A DNA stretch of 64,000 nt, taken from positions 20,558,108 through 20,622,107 of the forward strand of contig NC_060886.1 in NCBI RefSeq assembly GCF_014805685.1. The letters run 5' to 3'. Below, in pieces: positions 27,065 through 35,500 of this stretch (the stretch's first letter is position 1; each line of letters begins with the position of its first letter). The notes below the pieces were generated by a model that made no database searches, was not told the origin of the DNA, and was given only the letters and a program-made list of their open reading frames with translations. Position numbers and translations under genes: made by a program. The DNA comes from Silurus meridionalis (taxonomy: Eukaryota; Chordata; Actinopteri; Siluriformes; Siluridae).

Positions 27065-30000
27065 AGACAAGGTCGTGACCAAATACTAGAGCATACTCTG
27101 GACTAAAGGCTGTGAAACAACTGACGGTTGCACTGCTTCTGTAAAGTGTGTAAACCACTGCTCCACTAAGGAAAGGTGGGTTTATATTCTGAGTTTGAAC
27201 AATGCACCAAAACTGTCCTGAATCTCCCGGACTACACCCAGAGTATTTTTGGAACAGTTAAAAATTGCAAAACAGTCCATTGGGAATTATCATATTCTCT
27301 TTCATATAAATAAAATAGAATAAAGTATTTTGTTAAACTTGTTCAACATTATCATACTCTGTATTCAATTCTGCATGTCTTTAGACATGTAAAGAAAGTA
27401 ATACACATACTAGTATTCCACTTAATCAGTGCAATGTAGCTTTAACAGTTTTCAGTGAGTAAAATAAATACTTGAGTTAAACAATCTAGAAGCCAATCAA
27501 ACAAAACCTTATAAAAACACCAAAGGATCTTTTAGCGTTTTTTCCCCCCATTCATTTTCTCTTACCTCCTGATCCACTGGATTATGTTCCCCTGTTTACA
27601 AAGCTGTCATAGTCCACAAATCCAGATGGAAGGTCACAAACAGTCAGCTTCAAACTGCCTGTACACACCGTACTACCTTAATGCCACGCCTCTGCTCGTG
27701 ACATCAGAAAGCTTGTCTCCGCATACCTCTCTCACTCCAGCCAGCTGTCATGGAGAACTCCTCCACTGCTGAAAAGATGTGTGCGCATGTGTCTGAGAGT
27801 GTGTGTAAGAGTAACTGAGCTCAAGCAATTCTAAGCAGACTAGTAATCAGCTTTGACTGTGTGAAAGGTGGATAAATGACAATGCTGTGACCCTCTCAGC
27901 ATTAACACACTTATCTATTATATTGTGTTTGACACCAGGGAGGCTGGACTTGCACTAATTCAATCAGGCTTTATCTATAGCGGTTTCACCTAAGCATGGG
28001 CATGTGCATTCTTGCAGCTGAATTTTACACAATACCAGCACCCCCCCACACACCCCACCCCCTGCCTTACCTCGAATGTAGTTGATCAGCCAAGACATGT
28101 TTGATGACTGAAGTCTGCTTTTTTAGTTTGCACTAAACCTACAAGGCTGCTGTTGTTAACAAGTAATAATACAAAATAAAATCAAACTGTATTGCTTCAT
28201 TTTAGTCTAACCATGTCACGTTTTTCTCAATTTCAAATAATATAGGCGGAGATATGCATTCCATCTAGGACTCCATGAGCACTCAGGCAAAACTGGTCAT
28301 TACAAGAGGCATTACTAGGATGCCTTTTTAGGGTGGGCTAAAGCCTAAGTAAAAAGATGAACTGAAAAACCTTTCTGTTGGCAAGTACAAGCAAAGAAGC
28401 AAATAATCTTTAATATTATTAAAATTATTATTTTGAGTAAAGCTCAAATGGCTAGACATTAGAAAACCCCTTATTACTGATAATTTTTACAAGTATTATT
28501 GAATGTGCATTTTGTATTGTTTGACTGTTCTTATATGCTGATATGCAAGATCCAACTGGTGTACACTCGATAAATATATTGTCACTTAGGCTACCATCAA
28601 ACCCATACCCATCCTTCAATTGAACCATTACATAAATATATACAATCTGACTATCACACACAATATAACGTGATAAAGCTGAAGTGTGAAGATAAATTTC
28701 GTCTCTGAGAACTGAAACTGAAAAGCCGTACTCTTCACTTCACTGCAACAGCATGATGTATGTACTCACATTCCTGTGCAGGCATGTTGGGCCCCAGTGG
28801 TGTAATTAAATCATGTGACAAAAAGATGAATTTACCCAGCCTGTGCTTTTGAAGTGCAAAGTTGACAGGCTTGATATCTGAATAGCCCATCAACAAACAA
28901 CACCATCTGAGTGGATTAATTACCCTCTGTTTCGATGGCTGATTTAATGATCACCAATTAGACAAGACAAGTTTAAAATCATATGAGCCAAATAGTCATT
29001 GTAATCAGTCATTGTTCTCTGAATACAGATACAGCTGCTGTGGCTGGTCAGACAGTTTATGCATCACCCTTTCTTTCTTGTATTATCACATTGGCATATG
29101 GCAGAGTTGTGCTGTCTAAGCGCTGATACTATAATCATAAAAAGACTTTCCTGTAGTTCTCCTAGGACAATTGTTCATATATGATACCAAAAGGTTATTT
29201 TAACACAATAAATATGGTTGTTGTTTTTTTGTCACTCAGAAACAATGGGTTTCTACTTGCATCTGGTTCTTCTCAAAATGTATTCCTCATGGATTTATTT
29301 GACATTGTTGCCTCTGCTCACTAAGAATGTAAATATATGCCTGGATTTCTTTAAAATTATTTTTATGTCTAGTGTTCAAAAATTCTTTATAAATCAAGTG
29401 GAATTAAATGAATCATAGTTTGAAAAATGTATCATAAAACTAAATAACCAGTACTTAACCAAAACATAAATTAAATAAAGTTATAACCGGCCAGGACTCA
29501 TAGCTTCTCAAAGAAGATTTATTTTATTTGCAGTCTCACAAAACAACAGTTCTGACTTAAGAAATAGTACTAATTACAGTACCACAATAACAGTTTCATC
29601 CATAACACTGTGTAATTCAAGTCTATAGGTCTAATAAAATGTGCATACAATGTCAACTCTTTAAAATATATTGTACTGATTTGTGAATTGCTTTGTAGTA
29701 CCTAAGGTGTATTTAATCTAATGCTGTGAATGTACCAAGCTCTAATACATTCGTTATAAATCTACAGTAGACACTTTGTGGTCAGGCTGGTCAGTGGTCT
29801 AGCCCAGGAACAATAGATGAAGAAGAACAAGGATGCTAGACCATTACAGGTCATACACAAATATACACACCCAGAGGAATTTAGAGTAGCCAGCATGGAT
29901 CTGGGAGGTGGAAACCAGAGTAGCTAGAGGAACCCAGGACCGGGTTAACAAACTGATGTGCCAGCGTACCACCCTGATCCAGGATCCAGTACGCATCTTT

Positions 30001-31604
30001 ATTGTTATTTATATAATAAGGTGCTGAATTACTATTTGGTTCGATTGGTTTGACATCCACTGTACAGCATATATGTTTTAAGCATGGTCTGTGAAGGCCG
30101 GTATTTGTGATGTGTGCAGAATAACAAGATGATGCTTGGACAGCTCAGGAAAAAGCGTTGGATGAACTAAGCTGGGCCAAGCCAGCTGTAGCTCTTTAAA
30201 CCTGTAGACAGATGGGCTGCTGACACATTGATCACGAAGGCAACCAGGCAGAGAGAAACTGTGGGAGAGTATATGCAGCCAGCCGCATCATCTTCAGTCT
30301 CACTCAGCTGCTGTTACTATTCATTATATTTTATATTGAACTTGTTGCACTGATATATAACCAAAAGCCTTCAGAGTTTGGCTGAATGAGCTAATGTCTG
30401 AGCTAGTCAGCAACACCCACTCTGCTTTATTCCACAAAGTGCAAACAAGGAAATCAGCAATGGAAATTTACCGCCATATCAGTATACTGTACCTATCATC
30501 AAATACACAGTCAACATTGGGATTTGCTTTATATACAGCTATAGTCACAGCATATTTTACACTGTACACATTTTCATAGTGTAATAGAGACATATCTTCC
30601 ATGTTTATTTTGCTTACTTTATTTAGATTGTTATACTTGGTTATACATAACTTTTGTAGATGTAGATGTAATTCAGACTGTCAGTGCTGAAATAAGAAGA
30701 ATACAAGAAAAGAATGAATATCACCGAAATAATCAATTAACCAAAAAAAGGAGGGGGAGGTAAAAAAAAGTATTTGTATCCTCTTAACACGCTAATCCTT
30801 TAAGAAGAGATTACACCCTCATGTTCAAACATGACCCATAATCTCACTGGAGTTTACACAAAAAATAATATTTAACGTATTTCATGGAGCAGGCTGTTTG
30901 GACTTCTGAATCATTGTTTGCAGTGTGGAAAGTTTTGTTCAGCAAGCTGAATAGAGAGCGGCAAAGCATAAAGGCAGGAAGGGGTGACCTTGAGATCACA
31001 GCGGTTGCTCTCTTATCCAGAGTGCGAGTAAAGCACAACTACATGGTTAGTGGGGTCTTTTTGTTCTTCAGTAGTTTCCATTCCCCTCGCCCCAGTCTGC
31101 AGGACAATGTTGATCTTGCTAGTTTTCCTGTCTCCTTTAGAAAAAAAAGGGGGCAATGTTAAAAACATGCTGTGCTGAAGAGGTCTGTCGACAAAGCTGC
31201 GTGCAAGGTGCAATGACCACACGTTTTTGGGATTGCTAAACAGAGCAGCATTTTTTGAACAAATACTATTTCATTTCCATTGCTTTTAAGCAAAATCTAG
31301 TCTTTCAGAAAAGCTTTGGCTGCTATGGCAGGTTTCAGTGATGTGTGTAATACTGTTGTGTTTTGAAACCTTTATATGTATAGTTATAAAGCCGGATATT
31401 TGACAGGAGGTAAGGCAGCAGAGGAGTGTGTGTAATAAAGATAGAGATATTCCCAATGGAAAGACAAAGCCCAGAGCCAGGGCCACAGCTGGTAATATTG
31501 TAAGAAAGGTCACTAACAGTAAACAGAGGCTTCTTAGGGAAAGTCTGGGAAGACCATTACTCCAATAACACTGTGTGCATGAGGGGGGGTAAAAGAGAGA
31601 AAAG

Positions 31605-31663
<59 letters not shown>

Positions 31664-32430
31664 GAGGATGAGAGATAGACATTCTGTATGTGAAACCACC
31701 ATGTCCTCTGTGCATCCCCCCTTATTTTACCAAAACAAAATCCTTTTTTTCCCACACTGCACCCCTCTGCTCCCCCCAAAACCCTACTAGCACTTTCTCA
31801 CTCTCACGGAGGAGAGATAATCTCAGCGAGATTACAAAATACACACATACTTATATCCGCCTCTACAACAGCTCTGTGATATCAATCAGTCCATTCCACT
31901 CAGTAAATAATGCGATACAAATTGGGGCATTGAGGGCAGAGATCTAAGGTTCTTTCTATTTTGAAAGCAATACATTGGATTTAAATGCTAAATCTGAAGG
32001 TGCAAATAGAGTTCACAGAAAGAATGAATTAGGTTAAGTAGAGAATTTGTAGTAGGCGATCACCACTAGGATTCACATTACACAAGTGCAGGCAGAGGTC
32101 ATTATACTCTGATTCCGAAATGGATAATATCATGTATTTTGTATCTCTCGCACTGTAAGTATTAAATCATATCTTCCATTTGCTGGGTATGAATACAATA
32201 TCCAGCATTAACATTGTTTCTCCAGAGAGATCTGTTCATGCTCATTTTTAAGGAGAGGTTTCAATGAATTGTCTTGTAATGTAGCATCCGGTTAAGGTCA
32301 AAAATGGGTCTCTCCCTGATGGACGGCCACCCTGTCATTCACCCGTGTCTTCTCCTGGGCCTAATACATCCTGCACACTAAGTTCCCAGCACATACACAG
32401 ACACAACAAGCCAAGGCCAGCTGAAATCTT

Positions 32431-32517
<87 letters not shown>

Positions 32518-35500
32518 CTCTCTGGATACTGGTTAGAGTATCTGCCAAGGCTTTAGATAAAGAAGCAGCAGGAAACATGTTCCAATCAGAAATTAACTCA
32601 AATATCATGTGTTTACAAGATAAGCCAACTACAATCAGATGTTCTTTGTGCTACACTAAAGACTCCCAACAAACACATGCCTTAAAATAACTATTTGTCA
32701 GTCAATAGGGGAGGAAACATGTCCAAATAAAAGTATGTTAGTAAAAAGCCAACATTTACATTGATGCGGGAAAAAAAAACACTATTGCGTCTAGAGTCAT
32801 AATTACAACCATTACACAGCATCCTTTCTTTAAAGACAAAGGTGCATTGTGTGTGCCCAAGAAACTGCAGCTAGTAGCAGATCACATGCTTAGTGGCTTC
32901 AAATGAAAACACAGAACAGACAAAATTCCACAGTTCACTAGGACGGTTTTTATACTAAAATACCAAATTAGTGTAATTGGATCAAACAGTAATGTGTATT
33001 TTTGGTCATAGGAATGGGACAAAATATAGACATACAGATAATTATTACTTTTCCTAATACTCAGCTCCACAAGGATACCACTTGTTCCACTATATACACG
33101 ATTTACTTCAAACGTTTGTAATATACAGTAAATAAATTCACATTTTGAACAGAAAATGCTTGCCTGCATGACAATATACATGAACAACTGAAAATCATGC
33201 TTGCCAACCACACATTCAACACAAATTATTTATGGGGACACACTGTCACCTGACATCTCCAGGGCTACTATATTGTTTCCTATGTTCTCTTTGTATCAAT
33301 GTAGGATTCACTTGCAACTCTAATAATTATAAGTAAGGTTTAGGCTAGGCATGTGTGTGTATGTGTATTTACTGCTAAGCGGGTTGTACAGATACATGAG
33401 ATAAATCACAGGCTCTTGTAGTGCTGCCAAAAAACACACGTCACACACAAGGAATTTAAGCACACGTTAAAATCACACATGGCATCTTTAAGAATGTAGT
33501 TATTAGCTGTGTCTTTTTCTGAAACCCTATAATTTCCATCCAGACCATGTGTAATGCTACCTAGCTTTACATTCATTATTCTGCATCCAACAGCGCAACA
33601 CAAACAGCCCAGTCTGGACTAATGTCACCTCATTTTCTCCCAAAATAAAACCTTCTTCCCCTCTAATTAACACTAAGTTATTCCCCCCCCAAAAAAATCA
33701 TATTTATTATAATAAACGTCTACTAGATTTCTTTGCTTCCAAAGGCAAGAGAATTCAGCATAGAACCTTGTAATTCTGCTCAGACATCCGAGTAAAACAG
33801 AATGAGCATCAACACCTTGAGCAGAACAGAAGAACACACATACATTTACACTCTATTTTAGGGTCCATTGGGGTCTATGAAAATGTTTTCCTTCATACCT
33901 CAGGAAAACAGTACCAGACCTGGTGGTGTTAAATGGGGCTATTGAGAGAGAGGATGGGAGGAGAAAAGTCTATGTGCATGACTTTATGGTATGTGGAGGA
34001 GTCATGACATATGGAATGTACTGTAGATGTATGGCACGTGCAGACCGAGTGAGCATTATTGCAGAATTCCCAAAGAGGTTTATTTGCGTGCACCTCTGTA
34101 ACTTATGTTAGTATATTAAACCTATATTTCATGATCTGGAAATAATTTTTCCATGTGCTTAAAATAAGTTTAAGAGACACTAAAGACCTGCAGACACTTC
34201 AGGCAAAAATCTTTTTTTAGATTTTCTAAATGTCTAAAAAAAAACCAATAGTTTCACTAGTTTTTTAATATATAGTTTTTTATATAGTTATATATATAAA
34301 GTTTAGAAACTATAGTTTAGTGTTCTACAACCTAACCTTGTGTTGTAGGATTTTACATGCAGAAAACCAATGTGAATGATGCTAGAGTATAAAACTTTAT
34401 TATTTCTATGAATCATCACATATTTTAAAATCTTTTTTTATTATATTTTTCTATATTAGCATTTGTTATTTTATCAGAAATGTTGTTAATCAGTGCAAAA
34501 TATATCAATAGTTAACTACAGAATTGCCATCGATGCTAACAAGAAAGTCCTAGCAGTCAGAGAGAAAACATTTATTTTACCACAAAAACTTGTCCATGTA
34601 AATAGACAATACAACGATATGTGTTTTTTTCTTGGTACAAAGCAAAATAAAGACCATGGAGAGGCAAAAGTACAAACTAAGGAGACTGATCCCATCCACT
34701 AACGCAAAGCAACCAATAACCAAGTAACCAATAAATCTTTAATACAATTGTGTTACAATGGAATTATGTGCATTGTAAAACTATTTGGTCATAAGTTATT
34801 AGTATGTATAATAAATAGAGCTACCATAAGTTCATCTGTGGTCAATACATAATAGTATGTATAATAAATAGAGCCACTATAACCAAAGATAGGCAACAGT
34901 GTCAGAATTTTTCATTAAAACTGTGTGGCCATTGCTACAAATTGCTTCATCAACCATTCAAACATAGACCAATAATATGCAATAATGAACTACTGTCACG
35001 TCACTACAGTAGTGGCGGTGTACCAAGTCATGATGACAGTAATTGTCTTTAATGATCATCCTTTATTTCTGGACTGAGCATAATGATTTAGATAGTCTGC
35101 CTGCTGTTTTATCTGTAAAGGCAGGAAAGTAGGTTTTTATGTCTCCCCATCACTGTCAATAATCCTTATTGCCAGGCGTGAACTGTAGATGTTGCCACTT
35201 TTAGAATTTTAGTGCAAATAGAAATAGATTATTTTCCACATTCTTACTCTTACCTCACATTTACCACTTCACGTTCACAGCAGTCAACATTATTGAATTA
35301 GAGCATGTGTGTGAACAACTACGCGGAAAATGTGCAAACAATTCTAAAAATGAAAACATCATCAAGTAACCCAATGCCTTGTGCTGTAGTTCACAAATAA
35401 ATGTATCCATGGTAATCTTTTGGTACTGAGAAAAAGAATAAATGACATCATACGTGAACAATAGCCCACACTTTTGGCTTTCTCATCGGCAAATTCCACG

